64,000 bases of DNA from CAZFBA01 sp964517135 (GCA_964517135.1 CAZFBA010000018.1:1-64000), one strand, 5' to 3'. Positions 55,101 to 63,808 are shown, numbered from the stretch's first letter. Numbers and translations: made by a program. Notes: generated by a model from the sequence alone, not told the origin.

Positions 55101-56917
55101 GGTATTTTAGAAATGATTGCTTCTTCAGGATAACGTATTTCAACGAATTCTCCTTCTGCTTCAGTTTCGACTGGCAATTTTGCTGATCCATAAAGTTTTT
55201 TTGCTTCTTCCAGGCTGGAAATCTCGCCAAGATCCATTGCGTTTTCAGTGTAAATTCCATACTGAAGGATAAGTTGTTTAATTTTTGGAGAAAGGTTGGC
55301 ATATTCTCTTGAGACAATTAAGCATCTGTTTCTGTGGCTTTCCAGGGCTAAAATTCCCATTAAGTCTTCTAATGGATACTTTATATAAAATCCATCATCT
55401 GAAAAGTCTTCATTTACAAACCATTGTTGATAATCAAAAGCCTCAAAATTACTTATTTTTATGGCACCTGCATGGTTCATATTTGGCTTAAGGTATTTTA
55501 TAAAATATTCATAAGCTGATTCATACAGTTTATGTGGCAAAACAGGGCAACTTACAGGATCAGGATCATTGCTTTCATCGAAGCTTGACTTGCTTTTGAT
55601 TCGAGCACCAAAAGCAAAATAGTCTTGATGTAGCCAGGTTTCTGATCCGTAGGGGTCAACAGCCGAAGGCAGATTAACATAAACGCCGACAGAAAGCTTT
55701 TGAAGGTATGAAAAATAACCGGCTTCGCCAAGTTGAATATCGGCTTGCCATTGTAGAAAGTCATAAAATTGAATAAGTTCAATGTTGTTATTTTCAAAGG
55801 ATTTTACGAATTCGCTATCCGGGTTTCTATAGCTTTCAGGCCACTCATGCCAGTTAGTAAACTTGGCATATTCATTATCAAAAAATTCTTGAAGGGCTTC
55901 AAAAAGTGATAATTTTCTCAGGTTTTCACCTTTCTGTTCTATATAATCTTCAAACTCTTTTCTTTTAGGGCTATTAACGTTTAAATGGTATTCTCTAAAT
56001 GATTGGTAGAGCTTTTTGAGCACTTTAAGTTTTAGTGAATAGACTTCTTTCAGGTCATAGTTTTCATTTTCCTGAAGTGTTTTAATGCTTTCGTGCAGTT
56101 CATTTATTAATACATCTATTTCAGCTGACTTTTCTTCCAGAAATGAGGCAATATCATCAACATTGAGATAGAGAATATTATATATTAGTCTGCTGGAGGG
56201 CAATAAAGATTTGTTTCGTTCAAGGTTTCTGACAGAGATGTTATTGATCTGACCAACTGCTACTATATCTGCTTTTTCGGAAGTGATATTTTTGATTATT
56301 GTTTTAATAAAACGATAGTTAGCATGGTCAATATGCTTTTGAGAGTCCAGTTTTATTTCGGGCCCTTTTATATTATGTTTATTTATTATACCTGGTGGTA
56401 TATAGCATTTTTCTGGTGCTACTATTAGCTTCATCTTAGCTTCTTTGCTATGTTCGCCCTTTATTATTACAGTATGATAACCAAGATCAGGCATTACTGG
56501 CAATGGTAAAGCAAATTGGTAAAAGGTTCCACGTTTTTTAAAGCTTTTATAAATGCTCATAGAAAGATTTTTAGTAGAAAAAGGTGCAGAATGCCTGGAG
56601 CCGTTTTCTTCAATTAAAATCCACTCAAAGGTTTTTGAAAGTTGTTTTTTAGATACCCTCATTTGCACAACAGGCATCTGGCCCTGTTTTATAACCTGTA
56701 CTGGTGGTATCCACTGGCTCCACTGTTGAAATTCTATTTTATTTACAAGGTCTTCGAGGTCTTCTTGAGTATCAAGATTGATATTGAGTACTTTTAAAAA
56801 TTCTATACACTCATTATATGTTACTTTATGAAGCTTGCCGTAGGCATCAAAGTACTCTGGAATAATTCCATAAAACGATGCTAGCTTTTTAATCAGTGTT
56901 TGCTTGCTCATTTTCAT
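52130..56917 (-). CDS. treY: Malto-oligosyltrehalose synthase TreY with N-terminal MalQ-like pseudo-domain
   Basis: The 1,595-residue protein is two glucan enzymes fused. Residues ~608-1,595 are TreY (GH13): YRLQFNQNFTFRNA, DIVPNHMGIS, GLRIDHPDGLF with the nucleophile Asp near 936, YVVVEKIL with Glu near 984, and NSSTHDTKRSEDVRARI. TreY turns the reducing end of maltodextrin into a trehalose unit. Residues ~1-600 follow MalQ (GH77): FYDFLQWQADIQLGEAG, GVYVNLPSAVDPYGSETW, ANM-like NMNHAGAIKISNF and LEDLMGILALESHRNRCLIVSREYANLSP. The MalQ catalytic Asp (RIDH) is replaced by Ser (KISN near 486), and the acid/base Glu (GEDLG) is lost in SREYA near 535. treZ lies 25 bp upstream. The ATG has GAGGG upstream. 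Confidence 0.9.
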   Translation of the reverse strand: MKMSKQTLIKKLASFYGIIPEYFDAYGKLHKVTYNECIEFLKVLNINLDTQEDLEDLVNKIEFQQWSQWIPPVQVIKQGQMPVVQMRVSKKQLSKTFEWILIEENGSRHSAPFSTKNLSMSIYKSFKKRGTFYQFALPLPVMPDLGYHTVIIKGEHSKEAKMKLIVAPEKCYIPPGIINKHNIKGPEIKLDSQKHIDHANYRFIKTIIKNITSEKADIVAVGQINNISVRNLERNKSLLPSSRLIYNILYLNVDDIASFLEEKSAEIDVLINELHESIKTLQENENYDLKEVYSLKLKVLKKLYQSFREYHLNVNSPKRKEFEDYIEQKGENLRKLSLFEALQEFFDNEYAKFTNWHEWPESYRNPDSEFVKSFENNNIELIQFYDFLQWQADIQLGEAGYFSYLQKLSVGVYVNLPSAVDPYGSETWLHQDYFAFGARIKSKSSFDESNDPDPVSCPVLPHKLYESAYEYFIKYLKPNMNHAGAIKISNFEAFDYQQWFVNEDFSDDGFYIKYPLEDLMGILALESHRNRCLIVSREYANLSPKIKQLILQYGIYTENAMDLGEISSLEEAKKLYGSAKLPVETEAEGEFVEIRYPEEAIISKIPDCTYRLQFNQNFTFRNAAELIPYLKELGISHCYASPLLCARENSTHGYDIINHNAFNPSLGSKEDFYYFVNQLRKNDMGLIVDIVPNHMGISKENHWWMDVLENGPASEYSEYFDIDWEPLKPELKNKVLVPVLGEHYGNILASGQLKFKFSRNTGKIIIYYYEHEFPVNPSSYAGILSYREEVLASRLGSSNPDFLEYKSIITEFKNLPANTEKNPELLRERKRETDIALKRLSKICQSNYVIEEFIKENLYDFQPKPEDPVSHVRMHNLLEEQAYRLAYWRVSSDEINYRRFFDVNDLAGISVEIPAVFTNTHRFIFELIEQRQIDGLRIDHPDGLFNPAQYFYRLQEEAARRLGISFNPAEETLCGNDRLPIYVVVEKILAPFERLPENWAVSGSVGYEFLNAVNNLFICKDNDKKLSKIYSKFINNTIDFHEMVVECKKLIMKSSLTGELNVLSNYINKISESYYISRDYTLNSLRNALEEIIAHFPVYRTYISEKDKTSKDIDYIKWAVGAAKKRSFSTDPAIFDFIEKILIAEFEDNKESSAYQEILKFAMKFQQYTGPLMAKGLEDTSFYRYNRLISINEVGGEPANFGLSVYEFHQQNIARFNYCPHNMLNSSTHDTKRSEDVRARISVLSEIPELWQKKVNRWSQLNKMKKSRVDKSFYPDKNDEYLFYQTLIGIWPGKFLDKDELDAMINRIEQYMLKAIREAKNHTSWLNINQAYEDAICNFIRRVLTSPEKHPFWKEFISFQQEIILRGYLNSISQCVLKFTCPGVPDIYQGNELFDFSLVDPDNRRPVNYQHSQHMLDQVKSLIHLNLENKNIEPTQFHSILMPLESGAMKIFITAATLKFRNAHSDLFKYGNYIPLQTEGEKAENIVAFIRKYKGEAIIVIVPRLMYSLVSKDNILPVSSDLWKDTKVIIPEEYKHYNWSNIYTKEYIADLEVDILAGKLLNILPVAVIFGEMQIEKDNKEDISFDNFETTENNS

Positions 56918-56942
56918 ATTAAAACCCTCAAGTATTTTTAAT

Positions 56943-58808
56943 TTAAACCTTCTGGTCTGTTAACCAGCATACACTCCATTTATTAAGGATATTATCATCT
57001 TGCAGTTTTTTAGAAGCTTCTTCAGATGTAGAGATCAGAATATTTCTGGCAAAGTTAGCAGAGAGTTTTATGGGTTCTTCAGAGGTATTTGCTGCCAGGT
57101 AGAGGTTTTTTCTATCCCTTGTTGACCATTTAACAGTGAAGGCTCTGTCATTTAAGATGTGATATTCTGTATAATCTGGTTCAATAAGAGGTATAAGAGG
57201 CATTATGTGGTTTTTTCTTATTTGAAGAAGAGTTTTATAATATTCAAGCATTTCAGAGTAAGGTTTTATAGATATTTTATCCCATGATAGCTTTGATTTG
57301 TTGAATGTTTCATCAGCCATCGGGTCAGGTATCATTTCTCTGATCTCTGGGTCACTAAATTGTGGGAATTTGGCAAACTCATTTCTCCTGCCTTCTCTGA
57401 CAGATTCTGCAAGGTCTTCTCCGAAATCGCAGAAAAATAGAAATGGATCATCTGAAGCCCACTCTTCACCCATATAAATCAGAGGTATTGAAGGGGCTAT
57501 AAGGTAAATACAGGCAGCAGCTTTAAGTGCTTCAGTTGTTGATAAAACAGATAACCTTTCTCCAAAAGCCCTGTTGCCTATTTGATCATGATTCTGGATA
57601 AAGTTTACAAATGCTCGAGGGTTTAGCCCTTTGCTTATCTGGCCTCTTGGTTCTTTTTTACGGTATTCTGATGGCTCTCCCTGATATGCAAACCCTTCTG
57701 CCAGTGTTCTTGCCATATAATATGATACGGGTTTGCCTGTTATAGATCTGGTATAATCTTCATAATAACCACTTTCTTCTCCTGTCATAAGTATATGTGC
57801 ACAGTGGTGAAAGTCATCATTCCATTGGGCCTGATAAAAATCGGTTTTGTCTTCTTTTTTTCTTGTCAAATAACAAGATTCATTATTATCATTTTCAAGC
57901 ACAAGATGAATATGCCTATCCAGTTCTAGATGGGCTCTTTGTGCAATCTCTTCAATAATATCAGGAGATGAAGGATCTTTAATAGCGTGTATAGCATCTA
58001 ATCTAAGTCCATCGAAATGATATTCTTTCAACCAGTAGATGGCGTTATTGACAAAGAAATCTCTAACATTTCTATTATCAAAGTTAATGGCATCACCCCA
58101 TGGTGTTTTAAGCTTATCACTAAAGAATTTTGACTTAGCATAAACGTATAAATAATTACCATCAGGGCCGAAGTGATTATAGACAACGTCCAGCAATACC
58201 ATTAAACCTTTTTCGTGGGCTGTTTTAATAAGATCTTTTAGTTCCTCAGGGTGCCCGTAAGAGCAGTCAGGAGCATAAAGCAGGACCCCATCATACCCCC
58301 AGCTTTTTTCACCCGGAAAAGAGGCAACTGGCATAAGCTCAATAGCTGTCACACCAAGAGATACCAGATAATCCAGTTTGTTTTTTATTGCGTTGTAGGT
58401 TCCTTCTTTTGTGAAAGTGCCAGTATGCAGTTCATAAATAATGGCTTCTTCCCAGGGGCGACCTTTCCATAGGTGATCTTTACCCCAGTCAAACTGATCA
58501 GGGTCAATTATTTCACTGGGGCCGTGAACGCTTCCGGGTTGAAATCTTGAAGCAGGATCTGGTACTTGCAGGCCGTCTTTTAGCTCAAAGCAATAATGGC
58601 AACCAGGTCTGGCTTTGGCAGAAAGGGTTTTAAACCACCCATCACCTGTTGGGGTCATTTCTATACTAATAACCTCAGAATCTTTAAGGATTATATTAAC
58701 TTTTATTGAATCGATATCCGGTGCCCACAGGTTAAATTCTACTATTCCATTTGAGAGAATTTTTGTGCCAAATGGCATATCGTGTCTGCTTGTTGTTTTT
58801 ATACTCAT
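56943..58808 (-). CDS. treZ: Malto-oligosyltrehalose trehalohydrolase
   Basis: The 621-residue GH13 enzyme releases free trehalose from maltooligosyl-trehalose. It begins with an E-set domain (IVEFNLWAPDIDSIKVNI). The barrel shows YELHTGTFTKEGTY, DVVYNHFGPDGNYL, GLRLDAIHAI (nucleophile Asp near 265), LVLENDNNES (acid/base Glu) and FIQNHDQIGNRAFGERLS. It is the first gene of the treZ-treY operon, with a 25-bp gap. AAGG lies upstream of the ATG. Trehalose probably serves osmotic or desiccation protection. No treX debranching gene is in the window. Confidence 0.95.
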   Translation of the reverse strand: MSIKTTSRHDMPFGTKILSNGIVEFNLWAPDIDSIKVNIILKDSEVISIEMTPTGDGWFKTLSAKARPGCHYCFELKDGLQVPDPASRFQPGSVHGPSEIIDPDQFDWGKDHLWKGRPWEEAIIYELHTGTFTKEGTYNAIKNKLDYLVSLGVTAIELMPVASFPGEKSWGYDGVLLYAPDCSYGHPEELKDLIKTAHEKGLMVLLDVVYNHFGPDGNYLYVYAKSKFFSDKLKTPWGDAINFDNRNVRDFFVNNAIYWLKEYHFDGLRLDAIHAIKDPSSPDIIEEIAQRAHLELDRHIHLVLENDNNESCYLTRKKEDKTDFYQAQWNDDFHHCAHILMTGEESGYYEDYTRSITGKPVSYYMARTLAEGFAYQGEPSEYRKKEPRGQISKGLNPRAFVNFIQNHDQIGNRAFGERLSVLSTTEALKAAACIYLIAPSIPLIYMGEEWASDDPFLFFCDFGEDLAESVREGRRNEFAKFPQFSDPEIREMIPDPMADETFNKSKLSWDKISIKPYSEMLEYYKTLLQIRKNHIMPLIPLIEPDYTEYHILNDRAFTVKWSTRDRKNLYLAANTSEEPIKLSANFARNILISTSEEASKKLQDDNILNKWSVCWLTDQKV

Positions 58809-59387
58809 TTTAATAACCTTTTCTTTGATCTAAACCTTTTTTTTAAAAGTTAATTATATAATATAGAAGATCGGTTTTCTTTTAAATGTTTCTTTTATGT
58901 TATGGTTAATTTTTACCCGGTTAAGACTTATGCTGTAAGAGATGATTATGGAATTTAAACTTATATTAAATAAAAAGTTGATTGTTATATTTAATATAAA
59001 TTTAATTAACCTGTATTATATCTTTTGTGTTTTCATTAGGCACAATTGTTTTATATAGATGGAATCTCTGATTAATTCCATAGTTACTGATTCAAGCAAA
59101 TAGTTACCAATATCTTGAATCTGTCAGAGATCTCAGATGATTTTTATCGCTATATGTCTTGTTTGTTAAGCTGGTATTAAGTTAAATGTTATACAACAAA
59201 AGAAATTTAAACTGTTGATACGGTGTAATATAAGGTTAGTCTATATAATCTACCACTTAAAGGGTAATCAATTTACTGTAATAAGGGCATTCATTCATAG
59301 AACTTTTAGATTTATAATTTAATTAAGTCATCTTACTTGATCAATATTTTTTTGTATCCTGTTTTAGAAACAAAAAGGGGATCTAAT
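58809..59387. other. AT-rich intergenic region
   Basis: This is the divergent spacer between treZ and a small plus-strand gene. It contains AT-rich promoter-like sequence (a TATAAT at 59244-59249) and no gene or strong hairpin. Confidence 0.5.
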
Positions 59388-59732
59388 ATGCTAGAAACTT
59401 TACAAGCAACAAACAGAGGAACAGTTAATCTTAAGTCAATTTCAGAAGGTGAAGAATTATTGGCCGATAGGGGATGTCGAAAGATACATGGTTTGAGCCT
59501 TGATGAACTTGTCAAAAACTTGAAAATAAGAAATATGGAGCTTCCTGCTGCAGTTTTTGAAAACTATATTACTGCAGGAGCTATGAACTGTTCAAACCCT
59601 CTCGAGCCTGCTGGAGATTGTACTGTAAGAGAAAAATTATTGTCACGCATTAAATGTCTTGAATTACAGCTTAAAGAATGCCATGAAAATATCAAACTCC
59701 TTGAAAATGGAAGAATATTTTCAACGTCATAA
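59388..59732 (+). CDS. Small protein of unknown function
   Basis: The 114-residue protein is read from ATG 59388, with AGGGGATC upstream. The frame stays open 17 codons further upstream, but that part looks unlike coding sequence. The protein has a hydrophilic front with LKSISEGEELLADRGC and IHGLSLDELVKNLKIRN, and a helical C-terminal half (LLSRIKCLELQLKECHENIKLLENG). Three Cys lie in the second half. A terminator follows at 59846. I do not recognise the family; the C-terminal half could be a coiled coil. Confidence 0.55.
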   Translation: MLETLQATNRGTVNLKSISEGEELLADRGCRKIHGLSLDELVKNLKIRNMELPAAVFENYITAGAMNCSNPLEPAGDCTVREKLLSRIKCLELQLKECHENIKLLENGRIFSTS

Positions 59733-59845
59733 AAACCATACCTGAATTTTATAGCATACAACTGAAATTAAAATTCAAGATTTATATGGTTAACAGGTAG
59801 TCTATAGTGTAGAATATAATTATACCCAAATAAAAAGATTTATGA

Positions 59846-59876
59846 CCTGTCATTGTATCCTTATGACAGGCTTTTT
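59846..59876 (+). terminator. Terminator after the small unknown gene
   Basis: CCTGTCAT (59846-59853) and ATGACAGG (59863-59870) pair perfectly, followed by CTTTTTC. Confidence 0.8.
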
Positions 59877-60025
59877 CTTGCTTTCTTTATATAAAAAAGA
59901 CAAAGATACTGAAAAGCACTAAAATTTAAATGTAACATTTTTCAAGCGAAAAAGCAGGTTTTAATTTTCAGGAGTTTTAAAAATCTTACATAAAGAACGC
60001 CCCCATATAAATTCTGGAAGAAATT

Positions 60026-61009
60026 ATGTCTGTCCCTATTTCGCAAATATCAGGCATTTTGAATACTCAGTATAGCAAACCTCCTCAATTCAATGGAGGT
60101 AGTGATCCATTTCATGTTTTTGAACAGCGCATAAACCCGCTTACAGCAAGACCATTGATAGATTATCCCCACAAGAAAAAGCATGTGTCGACTATTCAAA
60201 ATATTAGTGCTGCTATAGCAGGTGTTTTGACTGCAAATTTTATGCAGGGTACCAGTTTAAAAGCAGTCCAAGAAGGACTTACAAAAAGATTATTTACACT
60301 TAAAGATACTATGCCTGTGGATAAGGCTAAAACACTTGCTGAATCAATGGTTAAGAAATACGGATTAAACAAACCTGCCTTGAATTTCTCTTATGACATC
60401 TATAAAGTTATACCAAATTTGCCTTTTCAAGAGCTATCAGATAAACAACAGCTTCATAAAATCCTTCGTGCTGCCTGTGTGTCAGGCAAAGACTCATTAT
60501 CAGGCAAGAATATGCTATATGCCTTTGCACCAGCAGAAAAAGCATCTTATATACTTCATGAGCTTGGTCATGCTTCGCATTATAAAAACAAGCTTATTAG
60601 AAACTTTATGTTAGCAGGCAAAACAGTTGTGCCACGTGTTTTTGGTATAGCTCTGATCCTGGGAATGGTTCATAATACTTCTCAGGATACCGGGCAACGA
60701 AAAGGCATTAATAAGGTTACAGGCTTTATCCACGATAATATAGGTAAACTAGCTTTCTTAAGTATGACACCTGTTCTTGCTGATGAACTTATGGCCTCCA
60801 CAAAAGCGATCAGTCATGCTGCAAAGTCTAAATTGTTGACTCCCACAGAGCTTAAAGCTTTTAAAGGAAGGTTAGGACTTGCTTTTTCAACATATCTGTT
60901 AGCTACAGTAGGTCTTATTATCGCTTCTAAAACAGGTATATACTTGAAAGATAAACTAACAGAACATTTTGCTTCCAGAAATGCTTTGAAAGAAGGAGTC
61001 TCTAAATGA
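60026..61009 (+). CDS. Membrane zincin-like protein (HELGH) of unknown family
   Basis: The 327-residue protein has a HELGH motif (HExxH) near residue 182 in SYILHELGHASHYKNKL. DELMASTKAI follows ~70 residues later and could give the third zinc ligand, much as YugP-type metallopeptidases use a downstream Glu. Hydrophobic segments lie near 45-70, 200-225, 245-262 and 285-310, so it is likely an integral membrane protein. The N-terminal tail has PQFNGG. It overlaps the next gene by ATGA, so the two are translationally coupled. Zn-dependent activity is inferred from the motif; the substrate is unknown. Confidence 0.7.
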   Translation: MSVPISQISGILNTQYSKPPQFNGGSDPFHVFEQRINPLTARPLIDYPHKKKHVSTIQNISAAIAGVLTANFMQGTSLKAVQEGLTKRLFTLKDTMPVDKAKTLAESMVKKYGLNKPALNFSYDIYKVIPNLPFQELSDKQQLHKILRAACVSGKDSLSGKNMLYAFAPAEKASYILHELGHASHYKNKLIRNFMLAGKTVVPRVFGIALILGMVHNTSQDTGQRKGINKVTGFIHDNIGKLAFLSMTPVLADELMASTKAISHAAKSKLLTPTELKAFKGRLGLAFSTYLLATVGLIIASKTGIYLKDKLTEHFASRNALKEGVSK

Positions 61010-61392
61010 TCTCTGTAATCAGTCCTCTGACTACATTTTCACCTGTGCCAAATGCAGCTATTAGCTTTGGAAACAAATCAAAAATTGTCCAAAAATTTGA
61101 TGACCTGAGATTTTATATCAATACACCAACCAATAATAACCGCTGGATAACTAAAACACGGGTTACGATCAAACATACTATAAAGCATATTAAAGAATTT
61201 ATAGATAAATTTATTAATGGTGGTGGCAGAGGTGGATCCTCCGGCGGTGGTGGGGGTGGTGGCAGGCGTAAGCTGGCCCTTGTTCCCGTTCCTGTCAGAG
61301 TTGATGGCGGCAGAAGGGTTTCTTTCAATGGTAAAAATAATCTAGAAGGTCATCAGAATATATACTTGAAAAAAATTGATGTTAAGGGCTGA
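61006..61392 (+). CDS. Gly-rich small protein with two SFxGK/SFGNK motifs
   Basis: The 128-residue protein starts in an ATGA overlap with the preceding gene. It has ISFGNKSK near residues 24-31 and VSFNGKNN near 106-113. A Gly-rich tract (GGGRGGSSGGGG) covers ~70-85, followed by a basic and Pro/Val segment (RRKLALVPVPVRV). The N-terminal half is basic and helical (RVTIKHTIKHIKEFIDKF). I recognise no family. Its coupling to the zincin-like gene suggests a common role. Confidence 0.6.
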   Translation: MISVISPLTTFSPVPNAAISFGNKSKIVQKFDDLRFYINTPTNNNRWITKTRVTIKHTIKHIKEFIDKFINGGGRGGSSGGGGGGGRRKLALVPVPVRVDGGRRVSFNGKNNLEGHQNIYLKKIDVKG

Positions 61393-61432
61393 TTGATAAA
61401 AAGACTTTTTTATAAGTAAAAGTCAGGTTTAA

Positions 61433-61552
61433 ATGATATTTAATGCGCATCCTACAAAGCTTTTAGAGGAGTCATTTAGCCAAACTACTACAATAGAGCG
61501 TAACAGGTTTTTTGACAATCTATCAGCAGTGCGTTATATAAAGCTTCTATAA
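61433..61552 (+). CDS. Possible 39-residue small protein
   Basis: In a 315-bp gap, ATG 61433 opens a 39-residue frame reading MIFNAHPTKLLEESF, then TTTIERNRFFDNL. A weak AGG lies upstream. Nothing else in the gap (61393-61707) looks like a gene. It may be a real small protein, or a remnant. Confidence 0.25.
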   Translation: MIFNAHPTKLLEESFSQTTTIERNRFFDNLSAVRYIKLL

Positions 61553-61707
61553 CCAGTATATCCGTGTAATTCAAATGGCACTTGACATTTGAACGTCAGG
61601 TATGTTAATAATTGTAAATAATACACTTAAAGTGTTTTAAGAATGTTAGACAGCAAGTACAATATTACTGAAACACTCAAATTGCTAAATCTCCCTGAGG
61701 AAAGCTT

Positions 61708-62304
61708 ATGAATCTCTCTTTTGCCAGCAAATACGGTGAAAGTTTTGCTAGAGCAGCTTATGAGTTTAAAGAAAAAGCCAGAGAAGCTAAATATTCTCCT
61801 GAAAGCCTGGCTAAATCCATTAGGCACCTTGCTGATATACCTGATGATGCCTCTGTTTATGATTTGATGGATAAAGCCGGGATCAGGCAGTTAAAAAATA
61901 CTGAAGAATTTATATCAAATCATCGTGATTATTTCAAAAGAGCCTCTATATGTACTGCTAGCCTTGAAGCGGCACTGGAAAAAGCAGCATTAAGGCTAAA
62001 GAAAATTCACAACAGGTTAAATAAGTATCAAGATAAATCAGGTATAGATTCTAATGATTATGGTTGGATTGAGATTGGCAGGCTTTATTTACTTGAAGGC
62101 TTTGAGATTTTAAGGGCAAAAGAACTCGCAAAACCTTCAAGGTTAAGAAAAATCAAAGATAATACTATTCAAAAAGCAAACCAGGCTTATGAAAAGGCTA
62201 AAGAACACAGATATATTAAATCCCTATTTAGTTTGATAATTCCCTCAAAATCCCTCAAACCCAAGGAGGAAATCGTCAATACTGAGTTACTGAGTTTGAG
62301 CTAA
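61708..62304 (+). CDS. Helical protein of unknown function with N-terminal LSFASK
   Basis: The 198-residue protein starts MNLSFASKYGESF at an ATG with GAGGAA upstream. It is mostly helical and rich in Lys/Glu/Ala (YEFKEKAREAKYSPESLAKS, LEKAALRLKKIHNRLNKY), with no signal peptide. The C-terminal third is basic. No family is recognised. It lies in the run of genes from 60026 that ends at the terminator at 62366, so it may be on the same transcript. Confidence 0.65.
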   Translation: MNLSFASKYGESFARAAYEFKEKAREAKYSPESLAKSIRHLADIPDDASVYDLMDKAGIRQLKNTEEFISNHRDYFKRASICTASLEAALEKAALRLKKIHNRLNKYQDKSGIDSNDYGWIEIGRLYLLEGFEILRAKELAKPSRLRKIKDNTIQKANQAYEKAKEHRYIKSLFSLIIPSKSLKPKEEIVNTELLSLS

Positions 62305-62365
62305 AGGTAATAAAGCAGATGACTGATTGACACTCTCTTTCTCTTTAAGGATTATCAAACCCCCC

Positions 62366-62397
62366 AAAATGCCAGAACCCTTCTGGCATTTTCCTTT
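62366..62397 (+). terminator. Terminator at the end of the 60-62 kb gene run
   Basis: AAAATGCCAGAA and TTCTGGCATTTT pair perfectly around CCC, followed by CCTTTT. Confidence 0.85.
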
Positions 62398-62434
62398 TGA
62401 AATGGATTTTATTATTTTAGCTTGTTGATTAAGA

Positions 62435-62899
62435 TTATCTGATTGCTCTGTGTATTTTGCTATAGATATCTTCAACACTTTCAAGGTTGGTGTCTTTAAG
62501 TATGTTGTTTTTTTCAATAGCTTTCAGGATTGTTTTGTCGATAAACTTGACAGCTTCTTCAAAAACAGTTTTATGTGGTGGCATGTTACTTAGAGTTTCG
62601 CCTTTTTCATTTTTCTTGATTTCGTATGTCATTTTAATGTTGTTACCTTCGCCTACAACAAAAGTAATTTTATCACCCTTTTTGTTGTGTTTGACACGCA
62701 GGCCGGGTGACACAAGCAATGAGCCATCTTGAAAGACGACACCTGGTGCTCTATCAATGCCTACACGGCGCAGGTTGTTTGTAAGCTGACTTAAGGCTAT
62801 ATCATCTTTATATAGCGGTGTTTTTTGTGGTTTAATGCCTTTGCCCTGTATTTTTCCATTAAAAGATAAACTGACATTTCTTTCTGGATTAATATTCAT
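62435..62899 (-). CDS. Small protein with N-terminal LSFNGK motif
   Basis: The 154-residue protein is read from ATG 62899, with GGGGGAG upstream. The frame is open 48 codons further, but that part looks unlike a protein and has no ribosome-binding site. It begins MNINPERNVSLSFNGK. The middle has a beta-rich stretch (GSLLVSPGLRVKHNKKGDKITFVVG) and the end is helical (FEEAVKFIDKTILKAIEKNN). No family is recognised. It is convergent with the 61.7 kb gene and shares its SFxxK-type motif. Confidence 0.65.
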   Translation of the reverse strand: MNINPERNVSLSFNGKIQGKGIKPQKTPLYKDDIALSQLTNNLRRVGIDRAPGVVFQDGSLLVSPGLRVKHNKKGDKITFVVGEGNNIKMTYEIKKNEKGETLSNMPPHKTVFEEAVKFIDKTILKAIEKNNILKDTNLESVEDIYSKIHRAIR

Positions 62900-63043
62900 A
62901 GTCTCCCCCTTTTGTGACTCCCCTGATTGGTGTGATGCTTTCTTTAAGGTATACAAAAAACAGGGGAAATGCAATATATTGGGTGAGAAATTGACAAAAA
63001 AGTTTATATGATGCTTTTGCCTCATATAAATGTCTACATACAT

Positions 63044-63069
63044 AAAAACCGCCAGTTATTTGCAGGCGG
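63044..63069 (-). terminator. Terminator after the 59-residue gene
   Basis: GCCGCC and GGCGGT pair around an 11-base loop, followed by TTTTTATG on the minus strand. It lies 51 bp beyond the stop of the small gene. Confidence 0.7.
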
Positions 63070-63119
63070 CTTTATGGTTTAAGCTTATCAATACTGATTT
63101 CTTGTGTGAATCTCAAAAT

Positions 63120-63299
63120 TTAGACGCTGAAACTAAAATACTTTGACTTAAGGGCTTTTACCTGTGGCAAAATTTGTTTGCTCGGAAAGTAATGTGTTTT
63201 GTAATTTGTGACCAGCTTGCTATTTTTGAGTTCTTCTTCAACTTTTCTTGATAATACTGAATTTTTTCTTTCCAGAACGTTGAATATGCTCGGTTTCAT
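63120..63299 (-). CDS. 59-residue basic small protein
   Basis: This frame is below the usual length cut-off. It starts at ATG 63299, with CAGGAG ten bases upstream, and ends in TAA at 63120, followed by an intrinsic terminator. The protein begins MKPSIFNVLERKNSV and is basic, with RKVEEELKNSKLV, HYFPSKQI and VKALKSKYF. No family is recognised. The ribosome-binding site and matching terminator make it credible. Confidence 0.6.
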   Translation of the reverse strand: MKPSIFNVLERKNSVLSRKVEEELKNSKLVTNYKTHYFPSKQILPQVKALKSKYFSFSV

Positions 63300-63808
63300 T
63301 AAAAAACTCCTGAAAAATTAACTGTTACATTTCAATAAAATTTTTCCAGATAAAAATAAGGTGTTTACACCTTCCTTTAATAATTATTCTCAATTATAAA
63401 AGGATTTCAGGGAAAGATTTTTTGTATCTTTAGTTTAACATAGTCTCTTAACGATTTGAATCCCCAATTATAATAAAAGTTGTTTAGTTTAAATAGTGCA
63501 GGATTAAAATTACTTCTATGTCTGAATTTTAGAATAAACTGCAAATAATTTTAAATGTATACTAATTAAATTTGCTACTAACTTTATAAACTAATAAAGA
63601 GTGGCTATTAGCCTAAAGTGAAATCGTTTTTACTTGTCGCAATACCTTTAAGAGCATTGTTAAGCTGTAAGGTCTTTTTAAAAGCAGTCTTATACTTATT
63701 AAGAATAATTCCTAATTTTACAATTATAGTTAAACACTTAACGTTTTGTTGATTATACTCTCTTTTTGGTATTTAATACCCTAAAAATCAATAATAAGAG
63801 GATGATTT
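63300..63808. other. AT-rich intergenic region
   Basis: This 509-bp divergent spacer is AT-rich. No gene, tRNA or convincing hairpin was seen. Confidence 0.5.

Noticed and set aside
62900..63043. 48-codon extension of the LSFNGK protein
   Set aside because: It has no ribosome-binding site and its sequence is untypical; GGGGGAG precedes ATG 62899.
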